A DNA stretch of 64,000 nt, from NCBI RefSeq assembly GCF_014640255.1, contig NZ_BMGP01000004.1, positions 1-64,000 on the forward strand, read 5' to 3'. The DNA comes from Subtercola lobariae. Its GTDB lineage: Bacteria; Actinomycetota; Actinomycetes; Actinomycetales; Microbacteriaceae. The notes below the pieces were generated by a model. That model searched no databases. It saw only the letters and a list, made by a program, of their open reading frames with translations, and had not been told where the DNA came from. The translations under genes and the position numbers were made by a program. Position 1 is the stretch's first letter. Each line of letters opens with the position of its first letter. Shown piece after piece: positions 35,004 through 44,033 of the stretch.

Positions 35004-36623
35004 TCACTTCACTAGCGGAAAAAGAATGGTCTCACGAATGCCGAGCCCGGTGAGGGCCATCAGCAGCCGGTCGATGCCCATTCCGAGCCCGCCCGAGGGC
35101 GGCATGCCGAATTCGAGCGCACGCAGAAACTCTTCGTCGAGGCGCATGGCCTCATCGTCGCCGGCCGCGCCGAGGCGTGCCTGCTCGATGAACCTTTCGC
35201 GCTGAATCACCGGGTCGACGAGTTCAGAGTACGCCGTCGCGAGCTCGAAACCGCGAATGTACAGATCCCACTTTTCAACGACGCCCTCGATCGACCGGTG
35301 CGAGCGGGTGAGCGGGCTGGTCTCGAGCGGAAAGTCCATGACGAAGGTGGGCCGCACGAGGTCGCCCTTGACGAAGTGCTCCCACAGCTCCTCGACGTAC
35401 TTGCCGTGGTTCGGCACGTGCACCTCGACGCCCTCGGCTTCGGCGAGCGCCTTCAGTTCGTCGGTGCCTGTCTGTGGGGTGACGTGGATGCCCGCCGAAC
35501 CGTACTTCGCTTGAATAGCCTCGCTCAGCGACTCGTACATGCTGATGCGATCCCAGTCACCGCCGAGGTCGTACTCGGTGCCGTCGGCCCAGGTGACCAC
35601 GTGCGAGCCCGCGACGGCGAGCGCCGCGTTCTGAATCAGCGTCTGCGTCAGTTCGGCCATGGTGTTGTAGTCGCCGTAGGCTTCGTACGCCTCGAGCATC
35701 GCGAACTCCGGCGAATGCGTGGAGTCGGCGCCTTCGTTTCGAAAGTTGCGGTTGATCTCGAACACGCGGTCGATTCCGCCCACCACGGCGCGCTTCAAGA
35801 ACAGCTCGGGCGCGATGCGCAGGTACAGCTCGGTGTCGAACGCGTTCGAGTGCGTCGAGAACGGGCGGGCCGCCGCGCCGCCGTGCATGGTCTGCAGCAT
35901 GGGCGTCTCGACCTCGATGTAGGCGCGGTCGTCGAACGTCTTGCGCAGACTCGCCACCACCGCGGCGCGGGTGCGCACCATGACGCGAGCCTCGTCGCGC
36001 ACGATGAGGTCGAGGTACCGGGCGCGCATGCGCGTCTCTTCGCTGAGCTCGGAATGCAGGTTCGGCAGCGGCAGCAGCGCCTTCGAGGCGATCTGCCATG
36101 CGGCAACCATCACCGAGAGCTCGCCGGTGCGCGACGAAATCACTTCGCCGTTGATGAACAGGTGATCGCCCAGGTCGACCAGCTCTTTGAAAACCGCGAG
36201 TGACTCTTCGCCGATCAGCGCCTGCGAGAACATGCCCTGAATTCGCGTGCCGTCGCCGGCCTGCAGCGACACGAAACAGAGCTTGCCCTTGTTGCGCAGA
36301 AACACCACTCGGCCGGCCAGGCCCATCACATCGCCCGTCGTTTCGTCGGCGGCGAGTTCGGGGTATTTCGCGCGAACCGCTGCGATGGTGGTGGTCACGG
36401 GAACACCGACGGGGTACGCCTCGAGGCCGGTTTCGAGCATCCGTTCGCGCTTGGCCATACGAATGACCTGCTGCTCGCTGGCCGCGGCAGCCTCAGCCGC
36501 TTCTTCGGCCGCGCGCTCTTCGGCCGCGGCATCGTTCGCCAGGGCCTCGGCGGCTGCCGCTGCCGCGCTGAGGTCGGCGTTCGCCTCAGCGGGCGCGAAT
36601 GGATGTTCGGGGTTGCTCGTCAT
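35004..36623 (-). CDS. lysS: Lysyl-tRNA synthetase, class II
   Basis: 539 residues from ATG 36623 with AAGGAG upstream. Class II motifs are clear: motif 1 around [10 protein letters not shown]-like [21 protein letters not shown], motif 2 [23 protein letters not shown] and motif 3 [11 protein letters not shown]. The anticodon-binding OB fold lies at about 80-190 ([21 protein letters not shown]). The first 60 residues are an Ala/Glu-rich extension ([17 protein letters not shown]...) ahead of the usual start. Confidence 0.95.
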   Translation of the reverse strand: MTSNPEHPFAPAEANADLSAAAAAAEALANDAAAEERAAEEAAEAAAASEQQVIRMAKRERMLETGLEAYPVGVPVTTTIAAVRAKYPELAADETTGDVMGLAGRVVFLRNKGKLCFVSLQAGDGTRIQGMFSQALIGEESLAVFKELVDLGDHLFINGEVISSRTGELSVMVAAWQIASKALLPLPNLHSELSEETRMRARYLDLIVRDEARVMVRTRAAVVASLRKTFDDRAYIEVETPMLQTMHGGAAARPFSTHSNAFDTELYLRIAPELFLKRAVVGGIDRVFEINRNFRNEGADSTHSPEFAMLEAYEAYGDYNTMAELTQTLIQNAALAVAGSHVVTWADGTEYDLGGDWDRISMYESLSEAIQAKYGSAGIHVTPQTGTDELKALAEAEGVEVHVPNHGKYVEELWEHFVKGDLVRPTFVMDFPLETSPLTRSHRSIEGVVEKWDLYIRGFELATAYSELVDPVIQRERFIEQARLGAAGDDEAMRLDEEFLRALEFGMPPSGGLGMGIDRLLMALTGLGIRETILFPLVK

Positions 36624-36702
36624 GCGAAAGGGGCTCCTTGAAGTCGCCCCAAGTTTACCCGGCGCGCCCTGAGAGGCTTGTCGCACCCACCTTCGCGCAT
36701 CC

Positions 36703-36754
36703 GTTTGACGAAAAAGCACCTCTTCAGGCCCGTTAAGGTGCCTTTGCGACAAAC
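36703..36754. repeat. Extragenic palindrome, GTTTGACG-AAAAGC type
   Basis: The arms 36703-36721 and 36736-36754 (19 bases) pair with three mismatches. The left arm GTTTGACGAAAAAGCACCT shares its first half with the palindrome at 14738 (GTTTGACGCAAAAGCGC). It sits between panC and lysS. Confidence 0.65.
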
Positions 36755-36817
36755 CGAGCACCTGAGGCGGGCGCGGGGGCAGGGAGGGTGGGAAAGCAGG
36801 GAGGGCAGAGTGCGCGG

Positions 36818-37795
36818 TCAGCCGCCGAGGTAGACGAGGGCGTTGTCGATCAGGCGGGTAGCGCCCACGCGGGCCGCCACGAGCACGATGGCTTTACCGT
36901 GGTAGCCGTCGTCGACCGGAAGAAACGTGGTGGGGTTCACCACGGCGAGGTACTCGAGGTCGACCAGCGGCTCGCCCATGCTGGCCGACTGGGCCGCGGC
37001 GATGACGGCGTCGATTCCGCCGTCGGCAGCCGAATCGGCGGCTTCGAGGGTGTGCGAGAGCACGCGGGCGGCGAGGCGCTCACGCTCGTCGAGAAAACGG
37101 TTGCGGCTCGACAGCGCGAGACCGTCTTTCTCGCGAACGGTCTCGACGACTTCTACCGTGACCGCAATGTTCAGGTCGCGAACCATTCGGCTCACCACGA
37201 AGACCTGCTGGGCATCTTTCTGCCCGAACAGCACCGCATCGGGCTGCACGATGCCCAGCAGTTTGTTCACGACGACGAGCACTCCGTCGAAGTGGCCGGC
37301 CCGGCTGCGGCCCTCGAGCAGGTTGCCCACGTTTCCGGCGGTGAGCTTCGTCTGCGTCTTGCCGTCGGGGTACATCTCGGCGACACTTGGGGCGAAGACG
37401 ATGGTGGGGGCGCCCCCTGACGCCGCCTCGATGGTGGCGAGGTCTGCGTCGAGAGCGCGCGGGTAGCGGTCGAGGTCTTCGCTCTCGTTGAACTGCAGCG
37501 GGTTCACGAAGATCGAGACCACCACGATGTCGGCGATCTCGCGAGCGCGGGCGATCAGCGCCAGGTGCCCGGCGTGCAACGCACCCATCGTGGGCACGAG
37601 CGCGACGCGGCCAGCGGATGCCCGGCTCAGGTCTTCGGCCGAGGGTCGCCCTTCGGTGTCGGCAGTGTCGGCACCCGCAGCGTGGCCTGATGAAGCCGTG
37701 GCGCCTGCCTGGGTGGCAGCAGACGCGCGGGCATTCGCGCGCGCCGCGGCGATCTCGGCGCGCACGTCATCGATCGTGACAGCGAGTGTCGGCAC
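36818..37795 (-). CDS. panC: Pantoate-beta-alanine ligase (pantothenate synthetase)
   Basis: 325 residues from GTG 37795 with AGAAGGAGA upstream. It has the family core [16 protein letters not shown] (HIGH-like), [58 protein letters not shown] and SSRNRFL. It condenses pantoate and beta-alanine with ATP. An Ala/Thr-rich insert (about 20-55: [20 protein letters not shown]) lies between the first helix and the first core strand. Confidence 0.95.
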   Translation of the reverse strand: MPTLAVTIDDVRAEIAAARANARASAATQAGATASSGHAAGADTADTEGRPSAEDLSRASAGRVALVPTMGALHAGHLALIARAREIADIVVVSIFVNPLQFNESEDLDRYPRALDADLATIEAASGGAPTIVFAPSVAEMYPDGKTQTKLTAGNVGNLLEGRSRAGHFDGVLVVVNKLLGIVQPDAVLFGQKDAQQVFVVSRMVRDLNIAVTVEVVETVREKDGLALSSRNRFLDERERLAARVLSHTLEAADSAADGGIDAVIAAAQSASMGEPLVDLEYLAVVNPTTFLPVDDGYHGKAIVLVAARVGATRLIDNALVYLGG

Positions 37796-37981
37796 GGGTT
37801 CTCCTTCTCTGCGCGAAGCGTCGTAGCTTCGCGGGCCGCACTGCGGCCTCACGTGATGTGCGCTGCGGCCGGATTCGGGCCCACGAGGGCGGCCCGGCTT
37901 GAGCGCGATACCAGACGATGCTACTCGCTACACGCCGCCCTCTCGCCCCGAGCCCATCGCGCCGACGAGACGGACAGCCCG

Positions 37982-38722
37982 CTACAGGCCGGCCTCTAGA
38001 CCTAAACCGAAGGCATCGTCGGGGCCCGCGGCCCGCTGCAGTGCGTTCTCGACCGACGAGCGCACGAGCGGAGCCAGCACCCGACCGGGCGAAGGTATAC
38101 CGATCGAGCTCAGGATGCCCGTGGCTTGGTCGACGATGGCGCTCGAGAACGTCGTGGCGGTCTCGATGGCCTCTGCGTAAGCCGCCCGGTCTCGTTCGGC
38201 AATCACCACAGGTTCGCCGCCCATCTCCACCACGAGGGCCTGGCCGATCGGCAGCACGGGCGTGGGAGCGGTGACCGCGAAGTAGGTTCCGGCGAGGCGG
38301 TTGATGTCGATGCTCGAGCCGGTGAAAGCCATGGCGGGGTGGAGCGCGAGCGGTATCGCTCCGGCGGCAAGCGCCGGTGCGAGCACTCCTATACCGAACC
38401 CCGGCGCGGTGTGCACCACGAGCTGGCCGGGCTGCCACGCTCCTGTCGCCGCGAGCCCCGCGACCAATGCTTCGAGCTCGCTCGACGGCACCGCGATGAG
38501 CACGAGTTCGCTGCGCTCGATGAGCAGCGGAATATCGAGAATCGGCGCGCCCGGCAACATCACCTCGGCGCGCTCGCGGCTCGACTCCGACACCGCGGCA
38601 ACACCCACGATCGCGTGGCCGGCCCCGGCCAGCGCTGCACCCAGCACAGGCCCCACCCGGCCCGCGCCGATGATGCCGATTCCGAGCCGCCCCGATCGTT
38701 GCGCGGGGTTCGTGGGGGTCAT
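37982..38722 (-). CDS. Rossmann-like/DUF2520 protein
   Basis: 246 residues; ATG 38722 overlaps the upstream stop (ATGA). A GxGxxG nucleotide site, IGIIGAGRVGPVLGAAL, is followed by VLIAVPSSELEALVAGLAATG, HTAPGFG and LHPAMAFTGS. The C-terminal helical DUF2520 domain (ATTFSSAIVDQATGILSSIGIPSPGRVLAPLVRSSVENAL) resembles ketopantoate-reductase-like dimer domains. Its constant place next to panC suggests a link with pantothenate, but this is unproven. Confidence 0.9.
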   Translation of the reverse strand: MTPTNPAQRSGRLGIGIIGAGRVGPVLGAALAGAGHAIVGVAAVSESSRERAEVMLPGAPILDIPLLIERSELVLIAVPSSELEALVAGLAATGAWQPGQLVVHTAPGFGIGVLAPALAAGAIPLALHPAMAFTGSSIDINRLAGTYFAVTAPTPVLPIGQALVVEMGGEPVVIAERDRAAYAEAIETATTFSSAIVDQATGILSSIGIPSPGRVLAPLVRSSVENALQRAAGPDDAFGLGLEAGL

Positions 38723-40491
38723 ACGTGTCGTCCTGTTCGTCGTGCCGGCAGCACCGTCGCGGCTGCCCAGCGGTGCGAGGAGTCGGCGGCAGCCGCCACG
38801 ATGGCAGCCGCCGAGAGTGACTCGAAGGCGGCAACGGCGAGCCCGCGATCGATGACGCCGAGACTGGCCCGCACGGGCCCCGCGATGGTGATGAAGTGCA
38901 GGGCGGCGAGGCCGAGCATCCGCCGCACCGGGCCTTGCGCCACGTGCAGGCTCTGCATGCGGGCCAGCGGCACCACCATGAGCCGGCGCCAGAAGAACCC
39001 CGAACGAAGCAGCACCGCATCGGCCGTGGTGGCGTACCCCGTGCGCCGCCACGAGAAGGGGCGCAGCACGATGGCGCGCCCGGGGGCACCTGTGAAGCCC
39101 GCACCGTGTGAGGCGGAGAGCCCGGCCACCACGAGGTGCTGGGTCTCGGCGCCGGTCAGGCCCGGCAGCAGCAGGCCAAGCACCTTGTCGACATCGGCCT
39201 GGCGACCCACCGGCAGCAGCAGCGTGTGATGCTGGCTCGCCGAACCGTGCGATGACGCGTGGCCGGCACGGTTGATGCGAATCATCCACCAGCCGAAGGG
39301 GCGCCACAGCAACGGCTGGGTCACCTCGATGGCGTGTATTCGCCCGGGCGGCAGCGTGTCGTTGCTCGTGGTGAGCAGCCCGAACCCGATGCGCACGCCG
39401 TCGGGCGTCGCGGCGATGGAATACCGCGCCGACTTCGTGAACCGCCGCACATAGAACCCCAGCGAACCCAGAAGGCTCGGCAGCAGCAGCACCAGAATGA
39501 ACGCGTGATGCACCCAGCTCGACGACACGATGAGCGCCGCGACCACGAGCAGCAAGAACACCGTGAACTCGCTCAGCACCAGCGACCCGATCAGCCGCAG
39601 TGGGGTGATTTTCACCACCGACTCGGCCATCGCTTCGGCGGGGTCGAGTTCGGGCGCAAGCAGCTCTTGCAGCCGCCTGTTGACGAGCCCTGGTTGCGCG
39701 GTGGCTTCGTCGGCCACGTCACGAGAGCTCGTCGATCCGCCCGGTGAACCCGGAGCCTGCACTCCGGATGCCCGGCGTAAGATCTCGCGTCGAAGCTCGT
39801 CGACCTGCCCCGACCCCAGATACGCCAGGTCGACCTTCGCGTCTTGCCCCGCCACGCTCAGCTCGATCTTCGCCGCCCCGAACAGCCGCGCGAAGAACGG
39901 TCGGGTGATGTGGATGCTCTGAATCCGGTCGAGCCGCGCCTGCCTGTTGTGGCGAAAAAGCACCCCGTTTCTCACCTCGACCGCTTCGTCACTTATGCGA
40001 AAACTGTGCATGCGCCAGGCCACCGCGAAGGCGGCGATCGAGAGCACCAGCACACCCGCGATGATCAGCAGCGCGATTCCGGTCTGGCCGTGGTCGTAGA
40101 CGAGCGCCACGATGTCGCCGTTATCGCCGGCGCCGGGGCCGGGGCCAGACCCGGGGCCTCCCCCGCCGTCGACCGGCCCGGTCGGCAGAAACAGGTCGAC
40201 GAGGCGCTCGCGCAGGTTTGCCAGAATGAACCACAGAATCGCCACAAGCGCGAACCCGCCCTTGAGCAGCGGCGACGCCCAGTACAGCCGGTGCCACTCA
40301 CCGTCGGCGAGCCGCGCAGCGTACCCGCGCGCGGGCGGTGTGATCGGTGCCGACGGCTCGCCGGGCGTGCCCGATGGGCTCGACCAGACCGGCGCGTGCA
40401 TCGCAGACGCCGCCGGCGCCGCGCCCGAAGTCGACTCCGCCGGGCCCGCGTGCAGCCCGATGCCGACAGGCGCCGCGCCCGAGTCGCTCAC
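38719..40491 (-). CDS. PH-domain membrane protein, YdbT-like
   Basis: 590 residues, GTG 40491 overlapping the stop of the upstream gene (GTGA). It has three bacterial PH-type (DUF304) domains, seen as RISDEAVEVRNGVLFRHNRQARLDRIQSIHITRP, RYSIAATPDGVRIGFGLL...PPGRIHAIEVTQPLLWRP and TADAVLLRSGFFWRRLMVVPLARMQSLHVAQGP. These alternate with membrane segments. YdbT acts with YdbS in Bacillus. The first 50 residues are a Gly/Ala/Pro-rich extension. Confidence 0.88.
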   Translation of the reverse strand: MSDSGAAPVGIGLHAGPAESTSGAAPAASAMHAPVWSSPSGTPGEPSAPITPPARGYAARLADGEWHRLYWASPLLKGGFALVAILWFILANLRERLVDLFLPTGPVDGGGGPGSGPGPGAGDNGDIVALVYDHGQTGIALLIIAGVLVLSIAAFAVAWRMHSFRISDEAVEVRNGVLFRHNRQARLDRIQSIHITRPFFARLFGAAKIELSVAGQDAKVDLAYLGSGQVDELRREILRRASGVQAPGSPGGSTSSRDVADEATAQPGLVNRRLQELLAPELDPAEAMAESVVKITPLRLIGSLVLSEFTVFLLLVVAALIVSSSWVHHAFILVLLLPSLLGSLGFYVRRFTKSARYSIAATPDGVRIGFGLLTTSNDTLPPGRIHAIEVTQPLLWRPFGWWMIRINRAGHASSHGSASQHHTLLLPVGRQADVDKVLGLLLPGLTGAETQHLVVAGLSASHGAGFTGAPGRAIVLRPFSWRRTGYATTADAVLLRSGFFWRRLMVVPLARMQSLHVAQGPVRRMLGLAALHFITIAGPVRASLGVIDRGLAVAAFESLSAAAIVAAAADSSHRWAAATVLPARRTGRHV

Positions 40492-41003
40492 AACCCCGAC
40501 CTTCGGGTCTCGGCCAGTGCCACCAGCCGGTCGCGCAACTCGTCGGCCACCGCCTCGGGCAACCCCGGAATCGACACCGCCGTCGTGGCGGCAGCCGTCA
40601 CGAACTTCAGGTCGCTCAGCCCGAGCAGCCGCCCGAGCGGCCCCCGATTCACGTCGATGAGCTGCATGCGCCCGTAGGGAACGGCGACCACACGAAAGAA
40701 CATGATTCCGCGGCGCATCAGCAGGTCGTCGGCACGCAGCTGATACCCGATGGCCCGAGCGCGGCGCGGGGCCACCACGAGCAAGATCAGGGCGATGAGG
40801 ATGCTCGCCCCGAGCATCCACCAGCCGAACCACCAGCCCACCACCACGATGAAGAACACGCTGATCGCAGCGAAGATCACGCCGGTCACCAGAGAAGCAG
40901 CGATTTCGACGGCCACGTACTTGGGGCTGACTCGCTGCCAGTCGCTACCCGGTTCTTCGAAACGAGCTGCAGACAGCCGACGCGAGTCAGTGGTTTTGCT
41001 CAC
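40488..41003 (-). CDS. PH-domain membrane protein, YdbS-like
   Basis: 171 residues, GTG 41003. Two membrane segments (IAASLVTGVIFAAISVFFIVVVGWW; MLGASILIALILLVVA) precede one PH-type domain: GYQLRADDLLMRRGIMFFRVVAVPYGRMQLIDVNRGPLGRLLGLSDLKFVTAA. It pairs with the YdbT-like gene, with a GTGA overlap. It follows the DUF3180 gene by four bases. Confidence 0.9.
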   Translation of the reverse strand: MSKTTDSRRLSAARFEEPGSDWQRVSPKYVAVEIAASLVTGVIFAAISVFFIVVVGWWFGWWMLGASILIALILLVVAPRRARAIGYQLRADDLLMRRGIMFFRVVAVPYGRMQLIDVNRGPLGRLLGLSDLKFVTAAATTAVSIPGLPEAVADELRDRLVALAETRRSGL

Positions 41004-41007
41004 CTGC

Positions 41008-41487
41008 TCAGCTTAACCGCCGGTCGGGGGCCGGCTCCCGGTGATCGGGATCTTCTGGGGGAAGGGTGCAGAGCTTCTCGGCCACGAGCCCGCAGGCCAG
41101 CAGCACAACTCCCGCCACGGCAGCGGCGATGGCCAGCCAGAGCGATGAGACCGCCGGAACGACCGCCCGCGACAGCAAGTAGACCACCACGCCGAGGCCG
41201 ACGCCCGCGATCAGCGACCCGACCATGCTCGAGGCCTTCGCCAGCACAGCGACGCGCATCGCGCGGAACGGGTTGATGGGGTTCAGGTTGGTTCCGCGAA
41301 TGGCGCGCGCAATGGGCACAGCGAGCACAACCACGATCGCCCCGGCCGCCACGAGGGTGATCGAGAGCGAGATGGGCAGCGAGATGATGGGCTGCCCCGA
41401 CGAGGCGAGGCCCACTTCGACGAAGAAGCCGACCACTGCGCCGGCGAGGCCGAGCAGAACGAGGGTGAGCGGGCGGGTGCGCTTCAT
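41008..41487 (-). CDS. DUF3180 membrane protein of the folate operon
   Basis: 159 residues; ATG 41487 overlaps the folK stop (ATGA). It has four membrane segments in two pairs, the first MKRTRPLTLVLLGLAGAVVGFFVEVGL and the second SITLVAAGAIVVVLAVPIARAIRG. The basic loop GTNLNPINPFRAMRVAVLAKASS is the family signature. DUF3180 proteins follow folK in many actinobacteria. Function unknown. Confidence 0.9.
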   Translation of the reverse strand: MKRTRPLTLVLLGLAGAVVGFFVEVGLASSGQPIISLPISLSITLVAAGAIVVVLAVPIARAIRGTNLNPINPFRAMRVAVLAKASSMVGSLIAGVGLGVVVYLLSRAVVPAVSSLWLAIAAAVAGVVLLACGLVAEKLCTLPPEDPDHREPAPDRRLS

Positions 41488-42008
41488 CGTTCCCACCGCG
41501 CATACAATCGGGGGCTCTCGTAGGTCGCCGCGAGCAACGGAGTGATGGGGCCATGGCCCGGCAGCTCTGCGTTCGGCTGAATCTCGTGCCACGGCGCCAG
41601 CACGAAGGCGCGTTCATGGGCACGCGGATGCGGCAACGTCAACGTGTCGTCGTGCTGCTCGAGACCGGCGAACGTGATGATGTCGAGGTCGAGAGTGCGG
41701 TCGCCCCAGCGTTCGACGCGCACGCGATCGTGCGCCTGCTCCACCACGTGCAGCGCCTCGAGCAGCGCGTGCGGCTGCAGCGCCGAACGCACGAGCAGCA
41801 CCGCATTCAAATAGGCCGGAGCGCTCAGATCGATACCCTCGGGCTTCAGCGCATCGGTCTCGTAGAGGCTCGACACCGCGTCGACGATGATGCCGTCGGT
41901 GCGCCCGATCTCGGCCACGGCCGCACGCAGAATCGCCTCGCGGTCGCCCAGGTTGCTGCCGAGAGCGATCACGGCAGGCAGCGTCGGGCGCAGCTTCTCT
42001 TGCCTCAT
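41484..42008 (-). CDS. folK: 2-amino-4-hydroxy-6-hydroxymethyldihydropteridine diphosphokinase
   Basis: 174 residues from ATG 42008; the GTG three bases earlier is too close to AGGAG. The HPPK motifs are ALGSNLGDRE, SSLYETDAL and DRVRVERWGDRTLDLDIITF followed by LPHPRAHERAFVLAPW. It transfers pyrophosphate from ATP to the pterin. ATG overlaps the folB stop (TGATG). Confidence 0.95.
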   Translation of the reverse strand: MRQEKLRPTLPAVIALGSNLGDREAILRAAVAEIGRTDGIIVDAVSSLYETDALKPEGIDLSAPAYLNAVLLVRSALQPHALLEALHVVEQAHDRVRVERWGDRTLDLDIITFAGLEQHDDTLTLPHPRAHERAFVLAPWHEIQPNAELPGHGPITPLLAATYESPRLYARWER

Positions 42009-42415
42009 CACCGGCTCCTAGTGATGCTGATCGACACGTCGCTGAACGGCACAGTGATAGGCGCTTCTGGCTTATGCACTGTGACGCGAACCCTCTGCGC
42101 CACGTCGTGGGCGAGCACGACCTGGGCTACTCGTTCGGCGAGCGTCTCGATGAGATCGACGGGCTCGTTCGTGGCCGCGTCGGTCACTTCGACCGCCAGT
42201 TCACCGTAATTCAGAGTCTGGTCGAGGTCGTCTGCCGCCGCGGCGCCCGACGTATTGAGCCACACGGTCAGGTCGATGACGAAGGGCTGGCCATCGCGAC
42301 GTTCGAAGTCGTAGACGCCATGGTGTGCCTGCACACGCAGGCCTGTCAGTGTCAGAGAGTCGGGTTCAATAGGCACGATTCGCAGACTAGCGGATGCTCT
42401 GCTCTCGTCACTCAT
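42008..42415 (-). CDS. folB: Dihydroneopterin aldolase
   Basis: 135 residues; ATG 42415 overlaps the folP stop (ATGA). The family core is LTGLRVQAHHGVYDFERRDGQPFVIDLTVWL, with the substrate-binding Glu in LIETLAERVAQ and the catalytic Lys in VTVHKPEAPI. It splits dihydroneopterin to the hydroxymethyl pterin used by FolK. Confidence 0.95.
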   Translation of the reverse strand: MSDESRASASLRIVPIEPDSLTLTGLRVQAHHGVYDFERRDGQPFVIDLTVWLNTSGAAAADDLDQTLNYGELAVEVTDAATNEPVDLIETLAERVAQVVLAHDVAQRVRVTVHKPEAPITVPFSDVSISITRSR

Positions 42416-43299
42416 CGAGCCCCCCGCTTCCACTGCTCGGCTACCGACAGCGCGGCTTTCGTGGTCTCGACGTCGTGCACGCGCACCGCCCAGGCGCCGG
42501 CCTCGGCGGCGAGTGCGGCGGTCACCGCAGAGACGAAGTCACGGTCATCCATCGGCGCACCCTCAGGCACCAGCTCGCCGAGAAAGCGCTTGCGCGAAGC
42601 GCCGATGACCACCGGCAGGCCGATGCGGGTGAAGTGGTCGAGGTGGCCCAAGATCTTCCAGTTGTGCTCGGAGTTCTTCGCGAAACCGAGCCCGGGGTCG
42701 ATGAGCAGCTTGTCGGGGTTGACTCCGCGCACGACCAACTCGGCGACGCGATATTCGAGTTCGCCCGCGACCTCTCTGACGACGTCGGTGTAGGTCGCCT
42801 TCTGGTTCATGGTGGCGCTGTGACCGCGCCAGTGCGACACGATGAACGGGGCGTCGAGCCTGATGATGACGTCGCGCATGCCCTCGTCGCTCAGGCCGCC
42901 CGAGACGTCGTTCACGATCACGGCGCCGGCCTCGATGGCGGCTTCGGCGGTCGAGGCGTTCATGGTGTCGACGCTGAGGGCGATGCCGCGCCGGGCGAGT
43001 TCGGTGATCACCGGGATGACGCGGCTCTGCTCTTCGGCGACCGGAATGCGCCTGGCGCCCGGCCTCGTCGACTCACCACCCACGTCGATGAGGTCGGCGC
43101 CGGCGGCTGCGAGCTCTACCCCGTGGGCGATGGCGGCCTCGGTGCGAAGCCATCGGCCGCCGTCGCTGAACGAGTCCGTCGTCACATTGAGCACGCCCAT
43201 GATGAGGCTGCGCCCGGTGGGCAGCGCCTGCCAGTTCGGCTTCGCTGCGTCAGACTGCTGGCGCCGGCGTTGTGAGAACGCGGCGCCGACATCGGTCAT
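42412..43299 (-). CDS. folP: Dihydropteroate synthase
   Basis: 295 residues; ATG 43299 overlaps the folE stop (ATGA). Motifs are IMGVLNVTTDSFSDGG, GADLIDVGGESTRPGA, SVDTMNASTAEAAIEAG, INDVSGG-like VNDVSGG, DPGLGFAKN and VVIGASRKRFLG. It joins hydroxymethylpterin diphosphate with p-aminobenzoate and is the sulfonamide target. One copy is seen in the window. Confidence 0.96.
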   Translation of the reverse strand: MTDVGAAFSQRRRQQSDAAKPNWQALPTGRSLIMGVLNVTTDSFSDGGRWLRTEAAIAHGVELAAAGADLIDVGGESTRPGARRIPVAEEQSRVIPVITELARRGIALSVDTMNASTAEAAIEAGAVIVNDVSGGLSDEGMRDVIIRLDAPFIVSHWRGHSATMNQKATYTDVVREVAGELEYRVAELVVRGVNPDKLLIDPGLGFAKNSEHNWKILGHLDHFTRIGLPVVIGASRKRFLGELVPEGAPMDDRDFVSAVTAALAAEAGAWAVRVHDVETTKAALSVAEQWKRGAR

Positions 43300-44015
43300 A
43301 GGGCTACTCCGTGCGCACTCGATTCGCCGGCGGCAGCGGGCAGATCGCCGGCGGCAGGTGAAACGGCTGCAGCGGCGGGTGGAACGGCTGCCGCGGCAGG
43401 TGCTACGGCAGCCGGAGGTGCAGCGATCAGCGCCATGAGTTCTGCGCGCGCGGCGGGTTCGGCGAGGGTGCCGCGGCTCGCGATGGTGACCGTGCTGCTC
43501 TCGGTCTGCCGAGGGCCGCGAAAAGTCACGCAGCCATGGGTTGCTTCGAGCACCACGAGCACGCCCCGGGCATCCAGACCGTCTGACAGGGTCTCGGCGA
43601 TCTGCTCGCCCAGACGCTCTTGCAGTTGAGGGCGAGAGGCCAGAACGTCGACGAGAGCGGGCAGCCGGCCGAGGCCGACGAGCCGGTCGCTCGGCACGTA
43701 GGCGATGTGCGCGGTGCCGAGAAAGGGCAGCAGATGGTGTTCACAGACCGAACGAAACCGTATGTCGCGCATGAGCACGGGTTCGGCGCCAGCGCGGTCG
43801 GCGGTGCCGCTCGCACCGCTGTCGCTATCGCTGGCGTCGAGCGGAAAGGTCTCACCGAGCGCCGCACGCGCGTCGACGCCTACGCCCGAGAAGAACTCGG
43901 CGTAAGCGTCGGCCACGCGCTGCGGCGTGCTCTCGAGCCCGGGGCGAGCGGGGTTTTCACCGATCGCCTCGAGAAGCTCGAGCACAGCTTTTTCGATACG
44001 TGCCTGATCTACCAC
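43296..44015 (-). CDS. folE: GTP cyclohydrolase I, with low-complexity insert and tail
   Basis: 239 residues from GTG 44015. Zinc and catalytic residues are in RSVCEHHLLPFLGTAHIAYVPSDRLVGLGRL and in THGCVTFRGPRQTESSTVT. It opens GTP to dihydroneopterin triphosphate. Two oddities: an insert DASDSDSGASGTADRAGAEP after FPL, and an Ala/Pro tail made of PPAAVAPAAAAVPPAAAAVS-type repeats. It lies 18 bases after ftsH. Confidence 0.95.
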   Translation of the reverse strand: MVDQARIEKAVLELLEAIGENPARPGLESTPQRVADAYAEFFSGVGVDARAALGETFPLDASDSDSGASGTADRAGAEPVLMRDIRFRSVCEHHLLPFLGTAHIAYVPSDRLVGLGRLPALVDVLASRPQLQERLGEQIAETLSDGLDARGVLVVLEATHGCVTFRGPRQTESSTVTIASRGTLAEPAARAELMALIAAPPAAVAPAAAAVPPAAAAVSPAAGDLPAAAGESSAHGVAL

Positions 44016-44033
44016 GACAGCTATGCGTGGTGC

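Noticed and set aside
38719-38880. Internal frameshift in the YdbT-like gene near its C-terminus
   Set aside because: The frame is continuous to the TGA overlapping the next gene; the Ala-rich end is unusual but intact.
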